From CAWBRT01 sp963819175 (lineage in GTDB: Bacteria > Acidobacteriota > Terriglobia > Terriglobales > Acidobacteriaceae), in assembly GCA_963819175.1 (NCBI GenBank), contig CAWFVJ010000010.1, positions 1-64,000 of the forward strand: a DNA stretch of 64,000 nt, written 5' to 3'. The notes under the pieces are model-generated. The model saw only the letters and a program-made list of their open reading frames with translations, was not told the origin of the DNA and made no database searches. Position numbers and translations under genes: made by a program. Below, piece after piece: positions 56,042 through 64,000 of this stretch (its first letter is position 1; every line of letters starts with the position of its first letter).

Positions 56042-57242
56042 TTAGCTCCGCGCCGCGGCCAACCGGTGTTTCGGCACCGCGTAGCAAACCAATTCCCAGC
56101 AGTCCTCGGCGTATCGGCGAATAAACAATTCATACCCTGGCGCGGTCTCGCGAATAAAGCGGGGAATCTGCCACAAGTGCTCACTGCGATGGTATAGGCA
56201 GATCGCAAGCACGGGCATGTGCTTACGCAGCAGGCCCGAAGCGCCGCGCAATGCATTGGGTTCAGCGCCCTCGACATCCATCTTGATGTAGGTTGGCAGG
56301 TGCGTCCATGCGATGTTGTCCAGCTTACGGCACTCTACGCGAATGCCCTCACCCGACGTCACGTGCGAACCGGCGGAGCCGTCGGCGCTGAACTGGACCG
56401 GACCGTCCCGGTCTCCGACCCCAAAGGGTAATGCAGTGATTCTGCGGCTGATCGCAGCACCCATCGCCATCGTTGATTGCTCCAGCACCTTTCGGTTTCC
56501 GGGATCAGGTTCAAAAGGAAAGGCATGCTCGAAGCGTCCATCAGCGTGCTCGATAAAACTGCGAAGAGTATCGCCATCAAAGGCGCCGCAATCGACAAAC
56601 ACTTCGCCATCGAACGGGGTGATCAACTCGCGCGGGAAATAGATGTCACGCCCGGCCAACGGCGCCGGCATGCCGCGGTCGTCAAGCCAGTAACGCCAGC
56701 GCAACTGTGCGCACAACTCGCGCCGTGAGGGCTCGTCGTCCAGCATGCCGTAAACAGCTCGCAGCTCATCGGCGAGTGGAGGCAGATTGTGCGGCAAGTC
56801 GATTCCGCCACCGGGGATAAACTCGCCGGCGATACTTCCAGAATAAAGCTGCAAACGGCGCAACATGCTGACAGCCCAGGTCACGAAGTTGCCGGCGTAT
56901 CTTTGACCCGTTATAGATCGTGACCACAAAGCAGCAATCCTGGCCGAACAAGTGCGCGGCCTCGGCCGCCGAAAACACGCGCAGCCCCTGAACTTCTTTT
57001 CCCCAAAGCTTCGGGTTATTGTCAGCCAGCCCCCTCGGCTGAATGCCGAGGCGGCGCAATCCCGCAAGCACCGTCTTTCCCAATGGACCGGTGCCAAACA
57101 GCACAATCGGCCGAGCGCCGCCAGCGAGCTGATCGAAGGTGCTCTGCTCACGCGCGATACACACTTCGCGAGCCTCCGCCGCCATTTCATGCAAGATGGT
57201 TTCCAGCTCCTGCTCGGAATCTACTCGTCCGGGTGTGCTCAA
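56042..57242 (-). CDS. FkbM-family methyltransferase, one apparent frameshift
   Basis: An N-terminal Rossmann-like part (RPIVLFGTGPLGKTVLAGLR, residues 45-65) is followed by a methyltransferase half with FVDCGAFDGDTLRSF, EPDPGNRKVLE and IKMDVEGAEPNAL. The frame breaks near 56823-56832 (WKY); one extra base explains it and its removal gives 399 aa, like the 396-aa relative at 58129. Probable sugar O-methyltransferase. Confidence 0.87.
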
Positions 57243-57250
57243 ATTACCTC

Positions 57251-58132
57251 CTACTCGTCAAACCTCAACTTTGCGGCGTCGATCTCGCTCGCGTGCGCGT
57301 CGTACCACTGATAGAGTTCGTCCACACATTCTCTCATCTCACGGAAGTTGTAGCCGCCGATCTCATCCAACATGCGCGTGTTGTCTCCGCTGTATTCCGG
57401 CCCCATGCCTTCGCTACGAACAATGATTTCAGGGTTGCGGCCCGAAACTGCCGCCACCAGCCTCGCCAGCTCCATCAACGTAAACGTGCGCCCCCGGCAA
57501 ACGTTATATGCCTTGTGCCGCGGCCCATTTTCAATGAACCACGCGGTCAGCCTCGCCAGTTCTTCGACATACAGGTAATCGAATGCAACGTTCTGTCGAA
57601 TTACGACCGGTAATCCCTTCGCCACGCGAGCACAGGCATTCGAGATGAAGCGCACGTCCCAAGCCTCGTATTTGCCGAAGACGCCGAACAGCCGCAGGAC
57701 AAATATATTTTCCGCGCCTTCCGCATACTTCGCGCAAATGTACTTCGAAAAGCCATATGCATCGTGGGGTACACGCGTGTCAAAGTAGGTCTCTGGAACC
57801 GATGCAGGCAGGCACTCGCGGCTGTACTCAGCGCCAGAGCCGAAGTGCAGCAATTTCCCGAAGAGAGCCTGATTGCGCGCCAAGTTGAAAAACATCCGGC
57901 AGTTTCGATCCAGCATGTCGGGCGGAGCGCTCAATCCGCGGTTGGAACGCGTTGTCGCCGCATGCACAATCACGTCGAAGCCTCCGCGACGGAGGAAATC
58001 GCGCACGGACCGCTCATCGAGCAGGTTCAATTCGGCGGACTTCGGCGCGGAGATGTTGTATCGATCCCCGAGGCACTCCACGAGGTTCCGGCCAATGAAT
58101 CCCGAGCTGCCGGTGATCAGCACCTTCGTCAT
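57251..58132 (-). CDS. NAD-dependent sugar epimerase/dehydratase
   Basis: 293 residues. LITGSSGFIGRNLVE nucleotide motif, HAATTRSN and catalytic YGFSKY (Tyr-x3-Lys). Like GDP-fucose synthase or RmlD relatives. Overlaps the stop of the upstream fkbM by ATGA. Confidence 0.88.
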   Translation of the reverse strand: MTKVLITGSSGFIGRNLVECLGDRYNISAPKSAELNLLDERSVRDFLRRGGFDVIVHAATTRSNRGLSAPPDMLDRNCRMFFNLARNQALFGKLLHFGSGAEYSRECLPASVPETYFDTRVPHDAYGFSKYICAKYAEGAENIFVLRLFGVFGKYEAWDVRFISNACARVAKGLPVVIRQNVAFDYLYVEELARLTAWFIENGPRHKAYNVCRGRTFTLMELARLVAAVSGRNPEIIVRSEGMGPEYSGDNTRMLDEIGGYNFREMRECVDELYQWYDAHASEIDAAKLRFDE

Positions 58133-59319
58133 GCATGAACCTCTGCCGCGCCGCGCAATCTATGAGGCGGCACGGCATAGCAGACGGTTTGCCACCCGTC
58201 TCCGTCATGATGGCGCAAAAAAAATCGATATTCCTTACTGAAGTTCCGTATGAGAAGCGGAATGCGCCAAATATCGCATTGGATATGGTAAACGCACGTT
58301 GCAAGCACCGGCCTGTAGCGTTCGATCACCTGGCGTGCTCCCATCAGCGAATCGAACTCTGCGCCTTCAATGTCCATCTTGATGAACGTTGGCGCTTCGC
58401 CTTTGGTTAGTTCATCGAGCGGAATGCAGTCGACGACCGTATCTCCATCATCCGAGAGGCAGGCTCCCTCACCGCCGGTAGCCTTGAACCGAAGTTGTCC
58501 GCGCTCGCTGCCGACTGCAACCGGACAGGCGACTATGCGTTTGCGAACATCTGCATCCACCCCGGCGATCCATTGCTGCAATCGGAGGAAGTTTGCCGGA
58601 TCAGCTTCAACAGCGATGATGCGCCCGAATTCGCCATTTCGCTCCACTACCCGCAAGGCGGTATTGCCGATATATGCACCGCAGTCCACAAAAACTTCGC
58701 CGCGTTCAACTTCAAACAATGTGTCGAGGAAGTATGACTCCTCCTGATGTTGGGCACGCAGTGCGCCCATGTCGCCCAGAGCGCGCCATTGAATCTGGCT
58801 CAAATACTCGGAGCGAGACTCATCATCAGCCCACAACCGTGACGCCATTCGCACCTCGTCAGCCTGCTCGTACAACTTGTGCGGCAAATCCTGGCAGTAG
58901 TCGGGGAGCAGCTCGCCGGCAAATTTCCACCGCAAACTCGAACTCGACAGCACCGTGCGACAGCCCAAGGATTTCAATTTTGCATGGGTCTCACGAAAAG
59001 TATGCCCGAGTGACCAGATCGTCACCATGAACATCGCGGAGGCGCGAAACTTGTCAGCCGCTTCTTCGGGCGAAAGCACATCGACGCCGTCGGCTTGGCT
59101 ACCCCAGCGTGCCGCGGCATTATCGGCAAATGCCAGTGGCTCGATCCCGACGGAGCGCAGACAGCGCAGCGCCTTGCGTCCCAAGTTGCCGGCGCCAAAG
59201 AGCACGATCCGTCCGTCGGCCTCGGCCAGAAGACGGTCGAATGCAGTCCGCTCACGCTCTTTGACCGCGTCAACATCCTCGGCCAACAAAAGATCGACCT
59301 GCTCTTCGTAGGTTGCCAT
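58129..59319 (-). CDS. FkbM-family methyltransferase
   Basis: 396 residues, same plan as the first: RIVLFGAGNLGRKALRCLR near the N-terminus, then VDCGAYIGNTALRVV, EADPANFLRLQQW and IKMDIEGAEFDSL. The pair may methylate two positions of one glycan. Two bases lie between it and the upstream ThDP gene. Confidence 0.9.
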   Translation of the reverse strand: MATYEEQVDLLLAEDVDAVKERERTAFDRLLAEADGRIVLFGAGNLGRKALRCLRSVGIEPLAFADNAAARWGSQADGVDVLSPEEAADKFRASAMFMVTIWSLGHTFRETHAKLKSLGCRTVLSSSSLRWKFAGELLPDYCQDLPHKLYEQADEVRMASRLWADDESRSEYLSQIQWRALGDMGALRAQHQEESYFLDTLFEVERGEVFVDCGAYIGNTALRVVERNGEFGRIIAVEADPANFLRLQQWIAGVDADVRKRIVACPVAVGSERGQLRFKATGGEGACLSDDGDTVVDCIPLDELTKGEAPTFIKMDIEGAEFDSLMGARQVIERYRPVLATCVYHIQCDIWRIPLLIRNFSKEYRFFLRHHDGDGWQTVCYAVPPHRLRGAAEVHA

Positions 59320-59321
59320 AG

Positions 59322-61136
59322 TTACTCGGGTAGCGGCGGCACAATCATATTCGCCATGAATTCTTCACGGTCCAGGAACGGCCAAAGGTCTTCAAGCGGC
59401 TTGGACACAAACGAACCGTTCGGCCGCTGCACGGAGGAAAGCCGGGGCGCCCGGATTTCATCGGGGATCACCTTCACATCGCAGACGACGGGGCCTTTCA
59501 TCCGCAGCACCCTGCGCACGGCCGCATGCAGGTCGGACTGGTCTTCGATGGTCGCCGTCTTCAGGCCGTAAGCCCGCGCAACCTTGCGATAGTCGGGCAG
59601 CTTCATCCCAGTCTCTTGGCCGCACCCGATGCTCGGCGCGCCGAAGAAGTTTGTTTGCGATGCGCGGATGGAGGCGTACCCATCGTTGTTCAACACGAAG
59701 AACTTAATCGGCAGTCCAAGATGTGCAATGGTGGCCAGCTCCTGAATATTCAATTGAAAGCCGCCATCGCCGTCGACGCAGACCGTTCGCCGTCCGCCGC
59801 TTGCCATGCATACTCCAATGCTCGCGGGAATGGCGAATCCCATGGCGCCCAAGCCGGCAGTGTGATACACGCGCTGCCCTTTGCGAACCGGAAAGGCAAA
59901 GAGGAACACCTCGATTCCGCTACCGGAGCTGCCGCTTATGATGCAGTCGTCGGCTCTGGTTTCGGCAGCGATGACCTCCGCGAGGTTATAAATGCTAACG
60001 CGGCCTTCGGGGCGGCGGTGTTCTTCGGTAACAACCGGATAGCGAGATTTCCACTCCTGGCAACGCTTGATCCAACAACCACGGTCCGGACTTGCGATCT
60101 GTTCGCGCTGGCGCAGCAACTCCGCAAGGAATGCCTTGGCGTCCACGCACACCGGCATTTGAATGGTCTTCCCCATCTTCGCAAGCTCCGCCGCGTCAAC
60201 ATCGACCATCGCCTTCCACGCCCCGCGCGCCATATTTTCCGGGGCGTAACCAACAATAGGCAGATCCATGCGCGCGCCGATGGCGAGCAGAAAATCGCAA
60301 TTCTGCAGGGCAAAATTCGCACCCCGCGCAGCAACTGTGCCCGGCCGTCCTACAAACAAGGGGTCGTCGTCGCCAATGAGATCCATAGCAACCCAGGTGG
60401 TCTCGACCGGGACGTTGAGGAGCCGCAGGGTCTCATCCAGCAGCGCTTCGGCTCCCGCCAGCCGGACGCCGTTGCCGATCATGAGCAAGGGCCGCTCAGC
60501 AGCGTTCAACCTCTCGATGACTTTGCTCACCTGCTCCTTTAAGGAGTCTGTCGGGGAAGATGCGGCGACCTCGGGCGAAAATCCGGGCAACGCCGTTTCG
60601 TCGATTGGCGCGCCCTGAACATCGATGGGGACGTCCACCCAAACCGGGCCGGGTCGTCCGCTTCGGGCCAGGAATACGGCTTTCTCGAGGTGGTAGCGAA
60701 TGCTGTTCGGGTCGTCGATGGTCACCGCATACTTGGTTAGAGGCTTTACCACGGAAACAATGTCGAGCTCTTGATTGCCGATCTGCCGGACGCCACGATG
60801 ATTGCCTTCGCGGTCGTACATACGGTCAGGACGCTTGACTTGGCCGCTGATGAACAGGCATGGAGTCGAATCAAGCCACGCCCCGGCGAGTCCGGTAATG
60901 GAGTTGGTTCCACCAGGCCCGGTGGTGACCATTGCCACTCCGAGATGATTGGTGAATTTGGCATAGTTCTCGGCGGCGATCGCCGCCGCTTGCTCGTGGT
61001 GATTGCAGACAAACTGCAACTCATGGCAGTGTGACAGCGAATCATTCAGGTGCATCGCACCACCGCCGACAAGCACGAAGACATGCCTGACGCCCTGTTT
61101 CGCTACGAAGCGGACTACATAATCCGAAAGTTTCAT
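59322..61136 (-). CDS. ThDP-dependent enzyme of the acetolactate-synthase type
   Basis: 604 residues. N-terminal PYR domain with NHHEQAAAIAAENYAK (catalytic Glu), a central domain, and C-terminal ThDP motif DGDGGFQLNIQEL...VLNNDGYAS. In a cluster with rfbH, a YerE-like reaction (adding a two-carbon unit to a CDP-dideoxy keto-sugar) is an attractive guess, but acetolactate synthase or a related lyase cannot be excluded. Confidence 0.88.
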   Translation of the reverse strand: MKLSDYVVRFVAKQGVRHVFVLVGGGAMHLNDSLSHCHELQFVCNHHEQAAAIAAENYAKFTNHLGVAMVTTGPGGTNSITGLAGAWLDSTPCLFISGQVKRPDRMYDREGNHRGVRQIGNQELDIVSVVKPLTKYAVTIDDPNSIRYHLEKAVFLARSGRPGPVWVDVPIDVQGAPIDETALPGFSPEVAASSPTDSLKEQVSKVIERLNAAERPLLMIGNGVRLAGAEALLDETLRLLNVPVETTWVAMDLIGDDDPLFVGRPGTVAARGANFALQNCDFLLAIGARMDLPIVGYAPENMARGAWKAMVDVDAAELAKMGKTIQMPVCVDAKAFLAELLRQREQIASPDRGCWIKRCQEWKSRYPVVTEEHRRPEGRVSIYNLAEVIAAETRADDCIISGSSGSGIEVFLFAFPVRKGQRVYHTAGLGAMGFAIPASIGVCMASGGRRTVCVDGDGGFQLNIQELATIAHLGLPIKFFVLNNDGYASIRASQTNFFGAPSIGCGQETGMKLPDYRKVARAYGLKTATIEDQSDLHAAVRRVLRMKGPVVCDVKVIPDEIRAPRLSSVQRPNGSFVSKPLEDLWPFLDREEFMANMIVPPLPE

Positions 61137-61199
61137 TTTTGCTTTCAGAGCAGGTTCAAAGTTGATATCTCAGGCACTGACACTGCCTGCGAATCCGGT

Positions 61200-61691
61200 C
61201 TAGCCCTTACTCACGGCGGCCCGCGGGGCAGTTTCGGCAAGGATCATCTCAATCAATTCGCGTACTGCGCCATTGCCGCCCGTCGCAATGCTGACAAAGC
61301 CGCACTTGGCCCTGACGGATGGTTGGGCATTCGCCGGGGCGGCAGCCAAGCCCGCGATTTCCAGTGCCGGCACGTCGTTGACGTCGTCGCCCATAAAGCA
61401 CACTTCCGCAAGCGAAAGTCCGTGGAGTTCGGCGAGACTTCGCAGAGCGCCTGCTTTGTCCCTGGAATTCTTGCGAACGTCGGTAATCTGCATCTTCGCG
61501 GCGAGCCGATCGATAAGAGGGCTGTCCTCGCCCGAAATTAATGCCAGTTTCAGCCCCGCCTTCCGCGCCAGCGACAAACCCATGATGTCTGCAAAGTGGA
61601 AGCGCTTCCACTCTTCGCCGTTTGGCCCCCACCAGAAGGAGCCGTCGGTGAGCACGCCGTCCACATCCATGGCAATCAGCTTAATTGCCAC
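61200..61691 (-). CDS. KdsC-like HAD phosphatase
   Basis: 163 residues with the HAD motif MDVDGVLTDG, LISGEDSPLI and GDDVNDVPAL. Such enzymes remove phosphate from KDO-8-P or N-acylneuraminate-9-P. It overlaps the NeuB-like gene by 11 bases, which supports a phosphorylated NeuB product. Confidence 0.9.
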   Translation of the reverse strand: MAIKLIAMDVDGVLTDGSFWWGPNGEEWKRFHFADIMGLSLARKAGLKLALISGEDSPLIDRLAAKMQITDVRKNSRDKAGALRSLAELHGLSLAEVCFMGDDVNDVPALEIAGLAAAPANAQPSVRAKCGFVSIATGGNGAVRELIEMILAETAPRAAVSKG

Positions 61692-62583
61692 CCGAAACCC
61701 CCACGCGGCGCAGTTTCTTCAGGATGGGCTGCTCTCTTTCCAGCACACGCTTTACGCCGTCACCCATGGATTTCTCCACCAACCGGATGTAGCTGACCAG
61801 CTTGGTAATACCGTTCGGCTCAAGTGACGCGGCATGATCGGTGCCCCACTGAGCACGATCCGTGGTGATGTGCCGCTCAACGACGCACGCTCCCAGGGCG
61901 ACGGCCGCCACCGTGGAGGGAAGTCCGGTCTCGTGGCCCGAGTAGCCAATCGGGACGCCATAGCGCTCACGAAGTGTCGCAATGGCCTTCAGGTTGAGTT
62001 CCTCATAGTAGGCCGGATACGTGCTACAGGCATGCAAAAGGACGACGTTGTCCTTCCCGAGCACCTCCACCGCATGGTCGATCTCTTGCACGGTGCTCAT
62101 GCCGGTCGAGAGCAGAATCGGCTTGCCTGTTGCGCACGTATGCCGCAGCAGTTGATCGTCGGTGAGCGAGGCAGATGCGATCTTGAAACACGGCACATCG
62201 AAACGCTGGATAAGGTCGACCGACGCTTCATCCCAACACGATGCGAACCACGGCATCCCGACCTCGCGGCAATAGCGATCCAGCTCAAGGTATTCCTCAT
62301 ACCCGAACTCCAGGCCGCGCTTGAGATCACCATTGGTATTGCCGAACGGGCTTTCACGCGGACGTGATAGCTCTTCCGCCGAGTAAACGACCTCAATGGT
62401 ACGTTTCTGGAACTTAACGGCGTCGCAGCCGGCTGCGATGGCAATGCTGATCAGGCGCTTCGCGAGATCGATATCGCCGTTATGGTTGATCCCGATTTCG
62501 GCGATGACGTAACAAGGGTGGCCTTCACCCACGATCTTCTTCCCGATTCGGACTTGGGGTCTTACGCTTCCTGCTTGCGACAT
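61681..62583 (-). CDS. neuB: NeuB-family sialic/nonulosonic acid synthase
   Basis: Condenses PEP with an amino sugar. 300 residues: IAEIGINHNGD, AVKFQKR, PCFKIASASLTDDQLL and GYSGHETGLP are typical of the NeuB TIM barrel. The usual C-terminal SAF (antifreeze-like) domain is missing. Overlaps the end of rfbH by 22 bases. Confidence 0.9.
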   Translation of the reverse strand: MSQAGSVRPQVRIGKKIVGEGHPCYVIAEIGINHNGDIDLAKRLISIAIAAGCDAVKFQKRTIEVVYSAEELSRPRESPFGNTNGDLKRGLEFGYEEYLELDRYCREVGMPWFASCWDEASVDLIQRFDVPCFKIASASLTDDQLLRHTCATGKPILLSTGMSTVQEIDHAVEVLGKDNVVLLHACSTYPAYYEELNLKAIATLRERYGVPIGYSGHETGLPSTVAAVALGACVVERHITTDRAQWGTDHAASLEPNGITKLVSYIRLVEKSMGDGVKRVLEREQPILKKLRRVGVSGGN

Positions 62584-63902
62584 AGTTCAGGCCTCTCAGC
62601 AACGATTGCGTGGAATGAATCCACGACGTAATCCAACATCTGGGGCGTAAGTCCCGGATAAACGCCGACCCAGAATAAATAATCCGCGACTCTATCCGTG
62701 TTCTCCAACGACCCGGCGACTCGGTAAGCAAGGTCGCGATAGGCTGGCTGCCGCACCAGGTTCCCGCCGAATAATAGACGCGTGCCGATCTTCTTTGCAT
62801 CGAGCGCGCGTACGAAATCGGTGCGTGTAAATGGAGCGCCAGCCCTGACGAGCAAAGGGAATCCAAACCAGCTGGGTGCCGATCCGGGGGTAGGTTCGGG
62901 CAGAACGAAAAACTCTTCGAGGTCTTGCAGGCTCTCTCTGAGCCGGGCGAAATTTCTGCGTCGCGCCTCGACGAAAAGCGGCAGCTTGCCAAGCTGAGCC
63001 ACGCCTACCGCCGCCTGCATATCCGTGGCTTTCAGGTTATAGCCGATATGCGAATAGGTGTACTTGTGATCATAGCCGTAGGGCAGCTCGCCCAGCTGCC
63101 AGTCGAAGCGCTTGCCGCAGGTATTGTCCTTACCCGGATCACACCAGCAGTCACGCCCCCAATCGCGGAACGACTCAACCAGGGTCTTCAGCAGGGGCGT
63201 GTTGGTCAACACACATCCGCCCTCGCCCATGGTGATGTGATGAGCGGGATAGAAACTCGTGGTCGCAAGATCGCCAAAGGTACCCACCTTGCGTCCGCGA
63301 TATTCCGATCCGACCGCATCGCAGCAGTCTTCCACCAGCCACAGGTCGTGACGGCGGACAAACTCCATCACGGTATCGAGATTGAATGGATTGCCAAGCG
63401 TGTGCGCCAGTGCGATGGCCCGCGTTCGCGGCGAGAGCGCTTGTTCCAGGCGGGCGACATCCACGTTGTAGGTGGGGATCTCAACATCGACAAACACCGG
63501 AATCAGCCCACATTGGATAATTGGATTCACGGTAGTCGGGAAACCGGCGGCAACCGTGATGACTTCATCACCCGGCTTCAAGGCCCGCTTGCCGAGCTTG
63601 GAAGAAGTCAGTGCCGCCATTGCCGCCAGATTAGCCGAGGAGCCCGAGTTGACGAGCGAGGCCGAGCGTACGCCAATAAAACGCGCGAACTCCCCTTCAA
63701 ATTGCGCGGCAAAGCGGCCGGTGGTCAACCAGAAGTCCAAGGCCGAATCAACCAGTGACTGCATCTCCGCGGAGTCGAATACGCGGCCCGCAACGGGGAC
63801 GGGTGTGTCGCCGGGAATGAACGGAGGCGCGGCGAAGGCTTCGGCGTGATACTCCGCAACCAGAGCGAGAATACGCTCCCGCAGTTCTGCTCTGCTGCTC
63901 AC
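62562..63902 (-). CDS. rfbH: RfbH-type CDP-4-keto-6-deoxyglucose 3-dehydratase
   Basis: 446 residues, DegT-type PLP fold. The usual Schiff-base lysine is replaced by His in YPAHHITMGEGG, the mark of the iron-sulfur dehydratase that makes 3,6-dideoxysugars; cysteines in the DCWCDPGKDNTC stretch could bind [2Fe-2S]. Starts at GTG overlapping the stop of the upstream epimerase. Confidence 0.93.
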   Translation of the reverse strand: MSSRAELRERILALVAEYHAEAFAAPPFIPGDTPVPVAGRVFDSAEMQSLVDSALDFWLTTGRFAAQFEGEFARFIGVRSASLVNSGSSANLAAMAALTSSKLGKRALKPGDEVITVAAGFPTTVNPIIQCGLIPVFVDVEIPTYNVDVARLEQALSPRTRAIALAHTLGNPFNLDTVMEFVRRHDLWLVEDCCDAVGSEYRGRKVGTFGDLATTSFYPAHHITMGEGGCVLTNTPLLKTLVESFRDWGRDCWCDPGKDNTCGKRFDWQLGELPYGYDHKYTYSHIGYNLKATDMQAAVGVAQLGKLPLFVEARRRNFARLRESLQDLEEFFVLPEPTPGSAPSWFGFPLLVRAGAPFTRTDFVRALDAKKIGTRLLFGGNLVRQPAYRDLAYRVAGSLENTDRVADYLFWVGVYPGLTPQMLDYVVDSFHAIVAERPELCRKQEA

Positions 63903-64000
63903 GGTTGCCCCGCCCCCTTCATCAGAACCGTATCCTCGCCCAGAAACTCACGGTACCAGCCGATGGTACGATCCAAGCCCTCATCAAGCGTGTAGTGCGG
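63899..64000 (-). CDS. NAD-dependent epimerase/dehydratase, 3' end only
   Basis: The last 33 codons, PHYTLDEGLDRTIGWYREFL and a few more, then TGA overlapping the rfbH start. The ending fits sugar epimerases that act on CDP- or GDP-sugars. The rest lies beyond the window. Confidence 0.7.
   Translation of the reverse strand, partial: PHYTLDEGLDRTIGWYREFLGEDTVLMKGAGQP

Overview
The window looks like a piece of an Acidobacteriota chromosome (probably Terriglobia). This is inference from the high GC content, the gene families present (GTP-type PEP carboxykinase, split transketolase, FecR-like and TonB-like exported proteins, RfbH/GtrA sugar genes) and the dense small hairpin repeats between genes. 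No rRNA, tRNA, CRISPR array or prophage was seen.

Layout. 0-13.4 kb: recQ broken by an IS481-type element, the pyrimidine genes pyrR-pyrB-pyrC, a possible structured RNA carrying a 20-codon lysine-rich ORF, a MerR regulator, a Cache-HAMP sensor with a coupled small protein, fabD, a second IS481-type copy and a DksA/TraR protein. Eighteen or more short hairpin repeats lie between them. 13.5-27 kb: a sigma-54 response regulator, a TetR-HlyD-ABC efflux operon with a clear operator, an ABHD18-type hydrolase, OsmC, an SDR, HU, SppA and a FecR-like exported protein. 27-49.5 kb: split transketolase plus SDR, an MBL hydrolase, glutamate dehydrogenase, PgsA, AmmA, an AroD-AroE fusion, a diguanylate cyclase, an orphan GvpL/F protein, PgeF, PckG, a split UxaA-type dehydratase, a RAYT transposase flanked by its own hairpins, and acyP-apt-efp. 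49.5-54.6 kb: YtxH, TonB-like, a flavin amine-oxidase-like protein, a TPR protein and GmhA. 54.6-64 kb: one long minus-strand surface-sugar operon (epimerase end, rfbH, neuB, kdsC-like, ThDP enzyme, two FkbM methyltransferases, an SDR, GT2, GtrA).

The most interesting signal is a REP/RAYT system. About 23 hairpins share a GGTG[C/G]CC head and often a CGC[A/T]GTT-like loop, while their stems differ and stay base-paired. The RAYT gene at 47419-47958 sits between two exact inverted copies of one class. Both IS481-type copies entered the same ten bases, GGGTGGCCCA, which is the head of these hairpins. One copy hit a real hairpin and the other hit a chance match inside recQ; removing that copy plus one 6-bp duplication restores a 744-codon recQ exactly.

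A caution for users: at least five conserved genes (pyrC, pyrB, pckG, apt, an fkbM) and two less certain ones each carry one extra base. All are +1 insertions, which points to sequencing or assembly error rather than real gene loss.
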